In this document: piece by piece, positions 16,776 to 24,467 of the stretch
How positions within the stretch are numbered: position 1 is the stretch's first letter
Layout: every line of letters starts with the position of its first letter
Assembly (NCBI GenBank): GCA_019510405.1
Contig: JAEKKK010000126.1
Coordinates: 1 to 32,584 of the forward strand
Source of the DNA: Gemmatimonadota bacterium
GTDB taxonomy: Bacteria; Gemmatimonadota; Gemmatimonadetes; Gemmatimonadales; Gemmatimonadaceae
DNA: 32,584 bases
Direction of reading: 5' to 3'
Made by a program: the position numbers and the translations under genes
The notes under the pieces: model-generated
Seen by the model: the letters and a program-made list of their open reading frames with translations, nothing else
What the model was told of the DNA's origin: nothing
The model's database searches: none

Positions 16776-18016
16776 CGATAGGCCAGCCAGCGGGCGCGGA
16801 GCGGCACCCCCTCGAGCGGCGCGATCATCCGCCAGAACCGGCGCACGGTGGCGCGGACGCCGGAGGTCCACATGAGCCGTTCGTCGAGGGAGAAGCGTTC
16901 GTCGACGACCGGCGCGGTGGGCGTGAACCGGCTCGTCACGGCGCGAATGCGGCGCGTCGTGTCGGCGCGCAGCCGCGCGAGCACCGGGGCCGGCACGGTG
17001 TGCGGCGCGAGCTGCTCGGCGAGGGAGAGCAGGGGATAAGCGAAGCGGCGCGTGCCGCGCGCGGCGAGCGACGCGTCCACCGCGCCCCAGTCGAGGCGGC
17101 CGAGCGCATCGGCGCGGCGTACGACGAGCACGAGCTCCACGAGCCGCAGCAAACGCTGCGTGTAGAGCTCCGTCGAGCCGTGCGTCGCGAGCAGGGCGAT
17201 CAGCTCGTTCGGCTCGCAGACGCGCAGCGGGACATCGTCGATGCGCAGCAGGGCGGCGAACACCGGCGTCTGCCGCGTGCGCACCACCTGCATCACGGCG
17301 GCGAAGTTCAGTCCGTCGTGCAGGTCGAGCTTCCACGGATTGCGCGCGTGCCAGAGCTCGTGCGAGCGCACTGCGTCGTCGCCATCGGAGGGCGTCCACT
17401 CGCTCTTGGCGCCCTGCTCCGAGCGCACCGCGTACTCGCTGGTGAACCCTGCCTCGCGGAGCAGCTGCATCGCGCGTGGCACGTGCTCCGGCGCAACGAC
17501 GACGTCCACGTCCGCCGTCGGCCGCGCGCCGGCTTCGGGGAAGTACTCGTGCGCCGTGTGAAAGCCCTTGATGACGCCGGGTGCCAACCCGGCTTCCTCC
17601 ATGCGCGCCAGCACCGGCAGGACGCCGGTGCGGACGCGAGCCGCGCGCGCCCGGTTGTGCGCGAGCTGGCGCGCGAGCAGGTGCGTCGCGGAGTCGTCCG
17701 CGGTGAGCATCCCGCGCTCGAGCCAAACGCCGAGCAGCGGCCCGACGCCGGTCAGCAGCGCGGCGACGCCAAGGGCGCGGGTGCTCCGCTCGCTCGTCGT
17801 CTCCCACCGCAGCGTCGCGTCCTCGCCGCGCAGCACATCGGCCACGGCGACGCCGATCGCGTCCGCGGCGCGCTGCAGCACGCCGGCATCCAGCCCGGGC
17901 CAGAGCGCGCCGGCGCGATGCGTCGAGTGCCACGCTTGCGCGCGCCGGCGCATCTCGTCGGCCGGTGCGTCGGGTGGGTCGTCGAGCGGCGTGAAGGGGA
18001 GCGCGTGATCCGTCAT
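16709..18016 (-). CDS. PF14907-type nucleotidyltransferase family protein
   Basis: The 435-aa product has the core APGVIKGFHTAHEYFP followed by RPTADVDVVV (Asp about 169 and 171). This is the Lys-Gly and Arg-Pro-x-x-Asp-x-Asp signature of the NTP_transf_5 family of nucleotidyltransferase-fold proteins. Flanking helical regions (about 30-140 and 230-400) fit the family's length. Relatives occur in lasso-peptide and exopolysaccharide clusters, where their role is not settled. It is encoded opposite to its neighbours: tail overlap of 67 bp with the amidohydrolase and a start only 11 bp from the divergent glycosyltransferase start. Confidence 0.85.
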   Translation of the reverse strand: MTDHALPFTPLDDPPDAPADEMRRRAQAWHSTHRAGALWPGLDAGVLQRAADAIGVAVADVLRGEDATLRWETTSERSTRALGVAALLTGVGPLLGVWLERGMLTADDSATHLLARQLAHNRARAARVRTGVLPVLARMEEAGLAPGVIKGFHTAHEYFPEAGARPTADVDVVVAPEHVPRAMQLLREAGFTSEYAVRSEQGAKSEWTPSDGDDAVRSHELWHARNPWKLDLHDGLNFAAVMQVVRTRQTPVFAALLRIDDVPLRVCEPNELIALLATHGSTELYTQRLLRLVELVLVVRRADALGRLDWGAVDASLAARGTRRFAYPLLSLAEQLAPHTVPAPVLARLRADTTRRIRAVTSRFTPTAPVVDERFSLDERLMWTSGVRATVRRFWRMIAPLEGVPLRARWLAYRHRAARLLSMLVARPRSGDDTR

Positions 18017-18027
18017 GCGGGGGCGAC

Positions 18028-19167
18028 GTGCTGAGCGTCGTACAGGTGAGCTTCATCCCCGAAGCCGAGCGGCGCGACCCGGAGACGCTGCTGGCCGCCT
18101 GGCCCACGCTCGTCAACGTCGCGGCCAGCGTGGCTCGTGCCGGCGTGCAGCTAACAGTAGTGCTGGCCGCGGTACGCGACCAGATGATCGAGCGGGACGG
18201 CGTGCGCTACGAGTTCGTGGACGACGGGCGCGCCGTGCCGCGCCGCTCCCCGGTGCGGGGCGGCCCCGTGCGCCGCAGCGCCGACGTCATCGACCATGTC
18301 GTCGCGCTCAGCCCGGACGTCGTGCATCTGCACGGGTTCGTGCGCCCCCTGCTCGCGCGCCGGCTCCGCGCCGCCCTGCGCCACGTCCCACTGCTCGTGC
18401 AGGACCACGGCTCGCACGTCCCCACCGGGGCGCGACGGCTCTTCTGGCGCCTCGCCTTCAACGAAGTGGACGCGGTCGCCTTCGCGGCACGCGAGCAGGC
18501 CGTGCCCTTCCTCGACGCAGGAGTCCTGCGCCGCGACACGACGGTGTTCGAGCTGTTCGAGGACTCGACCTGCCTCGGCATCGGAGACCGCGACGCGGCG
18601 CGCGCCGCCACGGGATTGTTCGGCGACCCCTGCATCCTGTGGACCGGGCGTCTCGACGCCAACAAGGATCCGCTCGTCGTGCTCGACGCGTTCGAGCACG
18701 CTGCGCCTCAGCTCCCCGACGCGCGGCTCTGGTGCCGCTACGGCGACGCGCCCCTGCTCGGCGCGGTCGAGCGGCGCATCGCCGCGTCGCCGATCCTCCG
18801 CGAGCGCGTGACGCTGCTCGGCCCGTGCACGCACGCCGAGATGGAGGCGCACTACCGCGCGGCCGAGCTGTTCGTGCAGCCGAGCCATCGCGAGGGGTGC
18901 AGCTACTCGACCATCGAGGCCCTCGCCTGCGGCGTGACGCCCGTCGTGAGCGACATCCCCTCCATGCGGCGGATCGTCGGCGACGCCGGCAGGTGCGTCC
19001 CGCTCGGCGACGTGACCGCGCTCGCCGCGGCGATCGTCGAGGTGGCGCGGCGTGATCCGGCGCCGCGTCGCGCCGCGGCTCGCGCACGATTCGAGAGTGC
19101 GCTCAGCTACGAGCACGTCGGCCGTGCGCTGCGCCGCGCCTACGAGACGATGGCGGGGCGCGCATGA
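18028..19167 (+). CDS. GT-B (GT4-like) glycosyltransferase, first
   Basis: The 379-aa product starts at GTG (MLSVVQVSFIPEAERR) after a GGGGGCG stretch. The N-terminal Rossmann-like half has VVHLHGFVRPLLARRL. The C-terminal GT1/GT4 donor half has ILWTGRLDANKDPLVVLDAF, VTLLGPCTHAEMEAHYRAA and the nucleotide-sugar-binding E-x7-E segment HREGCSYSTIEALACG. It is retaining by family; donor and acceptor are unknown. It is coupled to the next glycosyltransferase by an ATGA overlap. Its start region abuts that of the divergent nucleotidyltransferase. Confidence 0.92.
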   Translation: MLSVVQVSFIPEAERRDPETLLAAWPTLVNVAASVARAGVQLTVVLAAVRDQMIERDGVRYEFVDDGRAVPRRSPVRGGPVRRSADVIDHVVALSPDVVHLHGFVRPLLARRLRAALRHVPLLVQDHGSHVPTGARRLFWRLAFNEVDAVAFAAREQAVPFLDAGVLRRDTTVFELFEDSTCLGIGDRDAARAATGLFGDPCILWTGRLDANKDPLVVLDAFEHAAPQLPDARLWCRYGDAPLLGAVERRIAASPILRERVTLLGPCTHAEMEAHYRAAELFVQPSHREGCSYSTIEALACGVTPVVSDIPSMRRIVGDAGRCVPLGDVTALAAAIVEVARRDPAPRRAAARARFESALSYEHVGRALRRAYETMAGRA

Positions 19168-20291
19168 AGCTCGCCGTCGTCACGCCGGGCGGTGTGGACG
19201 AGAGTGGGACGGAGCGCGTCATCCCCGCCTTCCTCTGGCTGATCGAGCGGCTCGCGCGGCGCCACGACGTGCACGTCTTCGCCCTCTCGCAGGAGCCGCG
19301 GCCGCGCGACTGGACCCTCCTCGGCGCAACGGTGCACAACGTCGGCACGGTGGGGGCGCGCTGGCTGCGCTTCCAGCGGCTCTTCGCGCGCGAGCATCGC
19401 GTCGCGCCGTTCGACCTCGTGCACGCGCTGTTCGGCGGATCGGCGCTGCACGCCATCGCCATCGCGGCGTGGTACCGGCTCCCCGTGCTCACGCATCTCA
19501 CCGGCGGTGAGCTCGTGGGACTCCCGGAGATTGGCTATGGCGCGCAGCTCCGCCGGCGCGGGCGTCTGCAGACGCGCCTCATCGCCGCGGGATCGACGCG
19601 CATCACCGTCGGCACGACGCACATGCGCCGATTGGCTGAATCGTTCGGCATCGACTCGGACCTCGTGCCACTCGGCGTCGCGCTCGATGCATGGCCGCCG
19701 TGTGCGCCGCGCGTGCGCGATGGGATGCGGCCGGCTCGGCTGCTCCACGTGGCCGACCTGCGGCCGGTGAAGGACCAGCCCATGCTCCTCGCGGCGACGG
19801 CGATGCTGCGCGCGCGGGGCATCCCGTTCGAGCTCCACATCGCCGGCTTCGACACGACGAACGGTGCCATCGCGCGAAGCGCGGGTGCGCGCGCCGTGGA
19901 CGACGTCGTGCACTGGCACGGCCTGCTCGCGCGCGCGCCCCTGCGGCGACTCATGGAGGAGAGCGACCTGCTCGTGCACACGTCGCGGCACGAAGCGGGG
20001 CCGATCGCCGTGCTCGAAGCCGCGCTGGCCGGCGTGCCGACGGTCGGGACCGACGTCGGTCACGTGAACGAGTGGGCACCCGATGCGGCCGTCGCCGTCC
20101 CCGTCGGCGACGCGCGTGCCCTCGCCGAAGCGATTGCGTCGCTGCTCGTCGACGAGCCACGCCGTCTCACCATGGCGCGCGCGGCGCAGCGGCGCGCCGT
20201 CGCGATCGACGCGGACTACACCGCGCTGTCGTTCGAGCGGCTCTACGCCGTGCTGCTCGAGAAACGCGGACGAGCGGCGCGGGTCAGGTGA
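19164..20291 (+). CDS. GT-B (GT4-like) glycosyltransferase, second
   Basis: The 375-aa product begins MKLAVVTPGGVDESGTERV, a typical GT4 N-terminus. It has HLTGGELVGLPEIGYG in the acceptor domain and LLHVADLRPVKDQPMLL, VHWHGLLARAPLRRLM and the E-x7-E motif HEAGPIAVLEAALAG in the donor domain. It overlaps the previous gene by 4 bp and the convergent pyruvyl-transferase-like gene by 8 bp. Two successive GT4 enzymes suggest addition of two sugars. Confidence 0.92.
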   Translation: MKLAVVTPGGVDESGTERVIPAFLWLIERLARRHDVHVFALSQEPRPRDWTLLGATVHNVGTVGARWLRFQRLFAREHRVAPFDLVHALFGGSALHAIAIAAWYRLPVLTHLTGGELVGLPEIGYGAQLRRRGRLQTRLIAAGSTRITVGTTHMRRLAESFGIDSDLVPLGVALDAWPPCAPRVRDGMRPARLLHVADLRPVKDQPMLLAATAMLRARGIPFELHIAGFDTTNGAIARSAGARAVDDVVHWHGLLARAPLRRLMEESDLLVHTSRHEAGPIAVLEAALAGVPTVGTDVGHVNEWAPDAAVAVPVGDARALAEAIASLLVDEPRRLTMARAAQRRAVAIDADYTALSFERLYAVLLEKRGRAARVR

Positions 20292-21588
20292 GGGCGTGCT
20301 CCGTGATCGAGCGCGAAGCGTGTGATGCGGCTCGCGCTTCCGCTCCGGCCGCCAACTGCGCGAACGCGGCGCGTCCCAGCCCGATCTGCCGCTCGGTTGC
20401 CTGCAGGATCGCGGGACGCAGCTCGTCCGCATGCGCGAACATCTGCTCCGTCGTCTGCTCGAGACGGCCGGCGAGATCCGGCTCATCGACCATCAACGTC
20501 TGGCACCCGTCGCCGAACAGGTCGGACAGCCCCTTGAACTTGTCCTCGTAATACGGGCTGCCGGCAAGCCCCACGGCGGGGACACCGCTGGCGAGGGCGA
20601 ACACCGCCGAATGGTAGCTCCCAGTGACCACGACTCGACATCTGTGCACCATTCTCATCGCATCCTCGGGCCGATCGCTTCCTTCCACCGCCGATGTGTC
20701 GGTGTCGCCGATCAGCATTCGGATCGAATCGAGATCCGCTTCCCCCGGCACGCGCGAGATCGGCACCGGGACGAGCTCGGCCCCCTGGTGGCGCGCGACG
20801 TTGCCGAGCGCAGTCTGCACTGCCGGAACGATGGACGTCCCGACTCCCGCGTAATCCGCGATCCGGAGATTGACGCCGATCTCGTCACCCAGGTGATCCG
20901 TTCGGATCCGGTATGCCGGCTCGAGCGTATCGTCACCGGTCACGACGATGCGCTCCCTGCTCACCCCCAGTGAGAGGAGCAATGGGACACTCGCGCGTTC
21001 TTCGCGCACGGCGATCAGATCGACACGTGGGAGGACGGCACTCGCGAGCGCGCGCAGTTGCGGATCCTCCAACGGGCCGAACCCCTGGCCGATCATGGCC
21101 GTGTAGCGGCCCGCGTGCGTCGCGAGTGCGAGCGTGTCGAGGAGACCTGTGGCAAATTCGGAGAAGGCATCCGTGACGCCGCCCATGCCGGTGACGATGA
21201 CCAGATCGGCCCGAGTGACCAGCGAGTGGAATTTCTCCAGCTCAGTGAGCGCCACCGAATCACCGCGCAGGCGCAGCATGAACTGCTTTACCTTGAACCA
21301 CACTCCCGGGCGAGCGAAGCGCAGGCGATCCTGCGGCGGGATCGGGAGGCGGCGGCCGATCCTTCCCAGCGTTTCCCGTCCTTCGTCCTGGAGCCAGATC
21401 CTCCGCCCCTTCGACGAGACTGGCGTCGCACGCGGTGCGAGGCGAACGAGCCCTTCGGGATCATCCGTGAACACATCGATGCGAGCGTCCGGCCAGTGCT
21501 CGGCCATGCGCGCGACCGCTGCCTGCAGCATCGCCATGTCGCCGATGTTGCGCATCACGTAATCGCTCGGCTCAACGACGATGTGCAC
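20284..21588 (-). CDS. Polysaccharide pyruvyl transferase family protein
   Basis: The 434-aa product has the PS_pyruv_trans layout: NIGDMAMLQAAVARM near the N-terminus (where nucleotide-sugar enzymes carry N-x-GD), VTGMGGVTDAF, IGQGFGPLEDP, DLIAVREERASVPLL, GVNLRIADYAG, and the C-terminal VVTGSYHSAVFALASGVPAVGLA with the S-x-H-S element. The family, including CsaB/WcaK, adds ketal pyruvate to sugars or acts as a glycosyltransferase-like enzyme. Third-position A/T appears somewhat commoner here than in its neighbours, which might indicate separate acquisition. It is encoded opposite to both flanking genes. Confidence 0.88.
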   Translation of the reverse strand: MHIVVEPSDYVMRNIGDMAMLQAAVARMAEHWPDARIDVFTDDPEGLVRLAPRATPVSSKGRRIWLQDEGRETLGRIGRRLPIPPQDRLRFARPGVWFKVKQFMLRLRGDSVALTELEKFHSLVTRADLVIVTGMGGVTDAFSEFATGLLDTLALATHAGRYTAMIGQGFGPLEDPQLRALASAVLPRVDLIAVREERASVPLLLSLGVSRERIVVTGDDTLEPAYRIRTDHLGDEIGVNLRIADYAGVGTSIVPAVQTALGNVARHQGAELVPVPISRVPGEADLDSIRMLIGDTDTSAVEGSDRPEDAMRMVHRCRVVVTGSYHSAVFALASGVPAVGLAGSPYYEDKFKGLSDLFGDGCQTLMVDEPDLAGRLEQTTEQMFAHADELRPAILQATERQIGLGRAAFAQLAAGAEARAASHASRSITEHALT

Positions 21589-21690
21589 AGGTCACCAGAC
21601 CGCGGCTTTCGGAAGCGGGGAGACTCGGATGCTCGAACGAGATCTAATGCCATTGCGAATTGCGTGCTCGTCCGTCGAGTCGCCCACCCG

Positions 21691-21696
21691 AGGAAG
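21691..21696 (+). promoter_or_regulatory. Ribosome-binding site of the HprK-like gene
   Basis: AGGAAG precedes the ATG at 21700 by 3 bases. It favours this start over the open frame that continues upstream through the divergent gene. Confidence 0.45.
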
Positions 21697-21699
21697 TCG

Positions 21700-22620
21700 A
21701 TGAGCGGTGCAATCAGGATCGAGCTTCCCGTGCTCGGCATCGCCACGCGCTTCGAAACAAATGACGCAGAGGTCGCACGTTGCGTCGACGAAACGTTTGG
21801 AATGTGGCGCACACTCATCGATCGACGCGTGACGCATGTCACGGGGCACCCGCCGCTCCTCGTGCGCGTGGACGTAGTGGAGGGAGACGAAGGGCCGCTT
21901 CCACCCGGCGGCCACGCGAACGTGCGCTACTCCCTCCCCGACGAGACGCGCGTCGTCGTGGAGACGCCGGCGAGCGTCGCGGTGAGCGATCCGCTGCGGC
22001 GCCAGGCGACGGCGCGGGTGACGAGGGGGCTCGTCGCGGACCGGATGCACTTCCGCACGGAGGTCCTCGAGGCGGTGACGCTCGCGCTGCTGTCGCACTT
22101 CGATCGGCATCCGGTGCATGCGGGTGCCGTGGCGCTGAACGGGCGCGCCGTGCTGTTCGCCGCGCCGAGTGGGACGGGAAAGAGCACGCTCGCCTATCAC
22201 TGTCATCTCGACGGGCTCGACCTGCTCGGCGACGACCACGTGCGCGTGCAGCTCGACCCGCGCGTGCGCGTGTGGGGGTGGCCGTCGCGTGTGCGGCTCC
22301 TCGCGCGTGAGGCAGGGGGCGAAGGCGCAGCGTCCGACGCGGTGAAGGAAGTGGTCCATCTCGACAGCGGGACGCTTCTCGTCGCCGACGAGATGCGCGT
22401 GTGCTGTCTCACGCGCGACGGCGGCCCCGCCTCACTCGAGCCGGTCGATGCCGCGACGCTCGCGAGCACCCTCGACGCACAGCTCGCGCCCGGCTTCGAT
22501 CGGTTTCCCGCGCGGTGGCCGGCGGTGCGCGACGCACTCGCGGCGCGTGGAGGGTGGCTGCTGAACCTGTCGCGCGATCCGCGCGAGGGCGTCCGACTCG
22601 TGCGCCGCGTCTTGAGCTGA
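21700..22620 (+). CDS. HPr-kinase-like P-loop protein
   Basis: The 306-aa product has a C-terminal HPr kinase/phosphorylase-like fold. PVHAGAVALNGRAVLFAAPSGTGKST contains Walker A APSGTGKST at about 155-163, and LLGDDHVRVQLD supplies the acidic residues. The N-terminal 120 residues match neither the HPr kinase N-domain nor any family I recognise. Homologues of this type (HprK-related kinases) occur with PF14907 proteins in lasso-peptide and exopolysaccharide loci; in the lasso case some phosphorylate the peptide. No HPr/PTS gene is nearby, so classical sugar-PTS regulation is unlikely. It closes the cluster, 111 bp from the divergent pyruvyl-transferase-like gene. Confidence 0.85.
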   Translation: MSGAIRIELPVLGIATRFETNDAEVARCVDETFGMWRTLIDRRVTHVTGHPPLLVRVDVVEGDEGPLPPGGHANVRYSLPDETRVVVETPASVAVSDPLRRQATARVTRGLVADRMHFRTEVLEAVTLALLSHFDRHPVHAGAVALNGRAVLFAAPSGTGKSTLAYHCHLDGLDLLGDDHVRVQLDPRVRVWGWPSRVRLLAREAGGEGAASDAVKEVVHLDSGTLLVADEMRVCCLTRDGGPASLEPVDAATLASTLDAQLAPGFDRFPARWPAVRDALAARGGWLLNLSRDPREGVRLVRRVLS

Positions 22621-22991
22621 AGACCCGGTGTCGCGCGACGACGCTCACGTCACGCGCGACGGCGGCCGATCATGGCTCGGTCGCGATGCCGTAGTGGTCG
22701 AAGCTGTGGAGGTCCCAGCTGACTTCCCCACCAGCACACGCCACCTTGTCGTTCGAGGTCCTGGGCGCCGGCGGCGTCGCCAAGCGGCCCCGAATCAGAG
22801 CCCGCCAGGAGCGAAAGGAAAATCGCCGGTTGCGAGACATACCGGGCGCGGCTGTGTGGGCATGCGAGGATGACGACATCGCCTCTCCGCATCTCCGCAT
22901 CCCCGCCACTGTCCCGGCTGGCTCGTTTCTTTCATGCGTGTGTTTACGCGGCGTCCGATGATGGGCGCGCGATCGGGCGTCTCGGGGGGGC
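22621..22991. other. Intergenic gap with weak small-ORF candidates
   Basis: This 371-bp gap follows the HprK-like gene. It holds one inverted copy of the dispersed 12-mer GCGGGGATGCGG (22895-22906) and a possible 56-codon minus-strand ORF, listed separately. A run of seven G at about 22984-22990 precedes the antitoxin-like gene. No terminator with a U-run was seen. Confidence 0.6.
22670..22840 (-). CDS. Candidate small peptide ORF next to the HprK-like gene
   Basis: A 56-codon ORF starts at ATG 22840 (MSRNRRFSFRSWRALIRGRL) and ends in the aromatic, acidic stretch EVSWDLHSFDHYGIATEP. A basic N-terminus and distinct C-terminus resemble the leader/core split of a RiPP precursor, and HprK-like plus PF14907 proteins are known lasso-peptide neighbours. 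However, there is no Shine-Dalgarno, no Thr at the expected -2 leader position, and no RRE, protease or cyclase gene in the window. The frame stays open upstream, as is common in GC-rich DNA. Low confidence that it is translated. Confidence 0.2.
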   Translation of the reverse strand: MSRNRRFSFRSWRALIRGRLATPPAPRTSNDKVACAGGEVSWDLHSFDHYGIATEP

Positions 22992-23483
22992 ATGCACAAC
23001 GAATCGGACAAGGGTGAAGACACCGGCCGACCTTCGGGGAAGAAGCCGGAGCTCGGTCTCGCGCGCGGCAACGCAGACCCGCGCGCCGGCGAATCAGCGC
23101 TCGCGCGCGAGTTCGCGGAGCGTGCGCTCGCGCCGCTCATCAACGACCTGCGCGGACGCTCCGGCGCGCTCGAGCCGCGACGCGTCGCGTCCGCAGTCGG
23201 CATGCACCTCGAGCAGCTGGCCGGCTGCCTCGAGCTTCCGGAGGAGGAGCTGCAGAAGTCACCGCCACCGGAGTATCTCGAGGCGCGCCTCGAGCCGTTC
23301 GCGATGGTCATCGGCGTCGTGCGCGACGTCTTCGGTGGCGACAACAATCGGGTACGTTCGTGGCTGCGCACGACGCGCCCCGAGCTCGACGGCCAGACGC
23401 CGCTCGACGCCATGTGCGTCCCGGCCGGCATCCAGAGCGTCATTCACTTCGTGCTGAACGCGTGGCTCGGCAACGCCGATTGA
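22992..23483 (+). CDS. MbcA/ParS/Xre-type antitoxin-like protein, no toxin beside it
   Basis: The 163-aa product has a charged, disordered N-terminus (MHNESDKGEDTGRPSGKK). A helical, HTH-like region follows (about 60-95; RRVASAVGMHLEQLAGCLELPEEEL), then a C-terminal segment VVRDVFGGDNNRVRSWLRTT...LDGQTPLDAM matching the MbcA/ParS/Xre toxin-binding domain (PF09722-like: VFGG, WLRT, L-G-TPLD). In known systems this domain neutralises a RES-family NAD-degrading toxin encoded next to it. Here the next gene encodes a secreted protein that overlaps the stop (TGATG), and no RES motif is present. It may be an orphan antitoxin or a regulator repurposed from that fold. Confidence 0.65.
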   Translation: MHNESDKGEDTGRPSGKKPELGLARGNADPRAGESALAREFAERALAPLINDLRGRSGALEPRRVASAVGMHLEQLAGCLELPEEELQKSPPPEYLEARLEPFAMVIGVVRDVFGGDNNRVRSWLRTTRPELDGQTPLDAMCVPAGIQSVIHFVLNAWLGNAD

Positions 23484-24022
23484 TGATCGTGCGCACGTCC
23501 GCGTGTCTCGTGCTCGCGGGTGTACTGCTCGGTGCATCGGCGTCCACTGCCGCGGGTCAGAGCTGCGCGGGGGCGCGCCTCGACGTCGCCGACTGGGCGC
23601 TCGTGCGCTCGGCCGACATTCCGGGCTTCACGCTACGCCTGCCGCGCGCCTTCACCCGTGATTCGACCATACCGGCGAGCGCCGCGCTGCCGGCGTCGCG
23701 TACCGCCTGGTGGCGCGACGCCACGCGCGGGCGGCTGGGCTTGATCCGCTCGGTGCACGACTCGTCCTCGCACGCCGAGCTCGCGTCGGCCGGCGGCCGA
23801 TCGGGCTATCTCCGCTGCGAGGAGCGCGTCGGCTCGGCCGTCGCCGTCATCGTCCACTACGACGCCGTCGCGCCGGGGAATCAGAACGGGCCGTTCATCG
23901 TCCGCGCGCGCATCCGCTGGCCCGACGGCGAAGAGCTCGACATCCGCGGCGACGCCCCCGACCGCGACCACCTCGCACAACTCCTCACCGCGGTTCGCAC
24001 GATTCGCCGAGCAGGAGCGTGA
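23483..24022 (+). CDS. Exported protein of unknown function
   Basis: The 179-aa product has a clear signal peptide (MIVRTSACLVLAGVLLGAS, cleavage near STAAGQS). The mature domain has two Cys (SCAGARLD and YLRCEERVG) that could form a disulfide, and mixed beta-like segments (GFTLRLPRAF, VAVIVHYDAVAPGNQNGPF, IRWPDGEELDIRG). No family is recognised. The start codon overlaps the stop of the antitoxin-like gene as TGATG, so translation is probably coupled. The pairing of a cytosolic DNA-binding-like protein with an exported one is unexplained. Confidence 0.8.
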   Translation: MIVRTSACLVLAGVLLGASASTAAGQSCAGARLDVADWALVRSADIPGFTLRLPRAFTRDSTIPASAALPASRTAWWRDATRGRLGLIRSVHDSSSHAELASAGGRSGYLRCEERVGSAVAVIVHYDAVAPGNQNGPFIVRARIRWPDGEELDIRGDAPDRDHLAQLLTAVRTIRRAGA

Positions 24023-24023
24023 A

Positions 24024-24035
24024 GCGGGGATGCGG
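24024..24035 (+). repeat. Dispersed 12-mer GCGGGGATGCGG
   Basis: One of four exact copies in the window: 5550-5561, 5574-5585, 22895-22906 (inverted) and here. Two copies lie in the coding linker of the LytTR regulator; the others are intergenic. Confidence 0.7.
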
Positions 24036-24044
24036 AACAACGCT

Positions 24045-24393
24045 GTCATCCCGAGCGAGCGCAGCGAGTCGAGGGATCTGCACCTCACGCGCGCTGCGAG
24101 ACCTTCAGTCATCAGGTCAGCCCGGCGGCGCCTGACAACGCGGCGGTCAGCGGTTGAGGTTAGCCCAGTGGCGAGCGGGCGGCGGCGAGTGAACAGCGGT
24201 CAGCACTAGCGCTCAGCGCAGCCGCGAAGCATTGACGGACTCTGACCCGTGAACCCACTGACGGCTGACCGCTTCGGCCCACCGCTGTCCGGTCGCCGCT
24301 TGCCGCTCGCCGCTGGGCTCACCTGACGGCTCAAAGCTCCTGCGGTTGCCGAGGCCTCGGCACGTGCGCATCCCTCGACTCGCTCGGGATGAC
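24045..24393. repeat. Nested inverted-repeat element with GTCATCCCGAGCGAG ends
   Basis: The gap between convergent genes is bounded by GTCATCCCGAGCGAG...GAGGGAT (24045-24083) and its imperfect inverse ending CTCGGGATGAC (24364-24393). The left arm carries an extra 9-base CGCAGCGAG. Inside, longer arms (about 24134-24206 and 24262-24333), rich in GCGGTCAGC and GGCGAGCG, are also inverted. A TCTGACCC (24241-24248) resembles the other repeat family. Repeats with GTCATCC-GAGC ends are widespread in several phyla. No gene is encoded; a MITE-like or bidirectional terminator role is inferred. Confidence 0.75.
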
Positions 24394-24467
24394 GGGTGAA
24401 ATGCGAAACGGCCCCGGGAGGCGCCCCGAGACCGTTTCGAACTAGCTCGCGATTTCCACTCACCCAC

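Noticed and set aside
10375-22620. Lasso-peptide cluster interpretation
   Set aside because: PF14907 and HprK-like genes are present, but no asparagine-synthetase-like cyclase, RRE/PqqD-like protein or transglutaminase-like protease gene was found.
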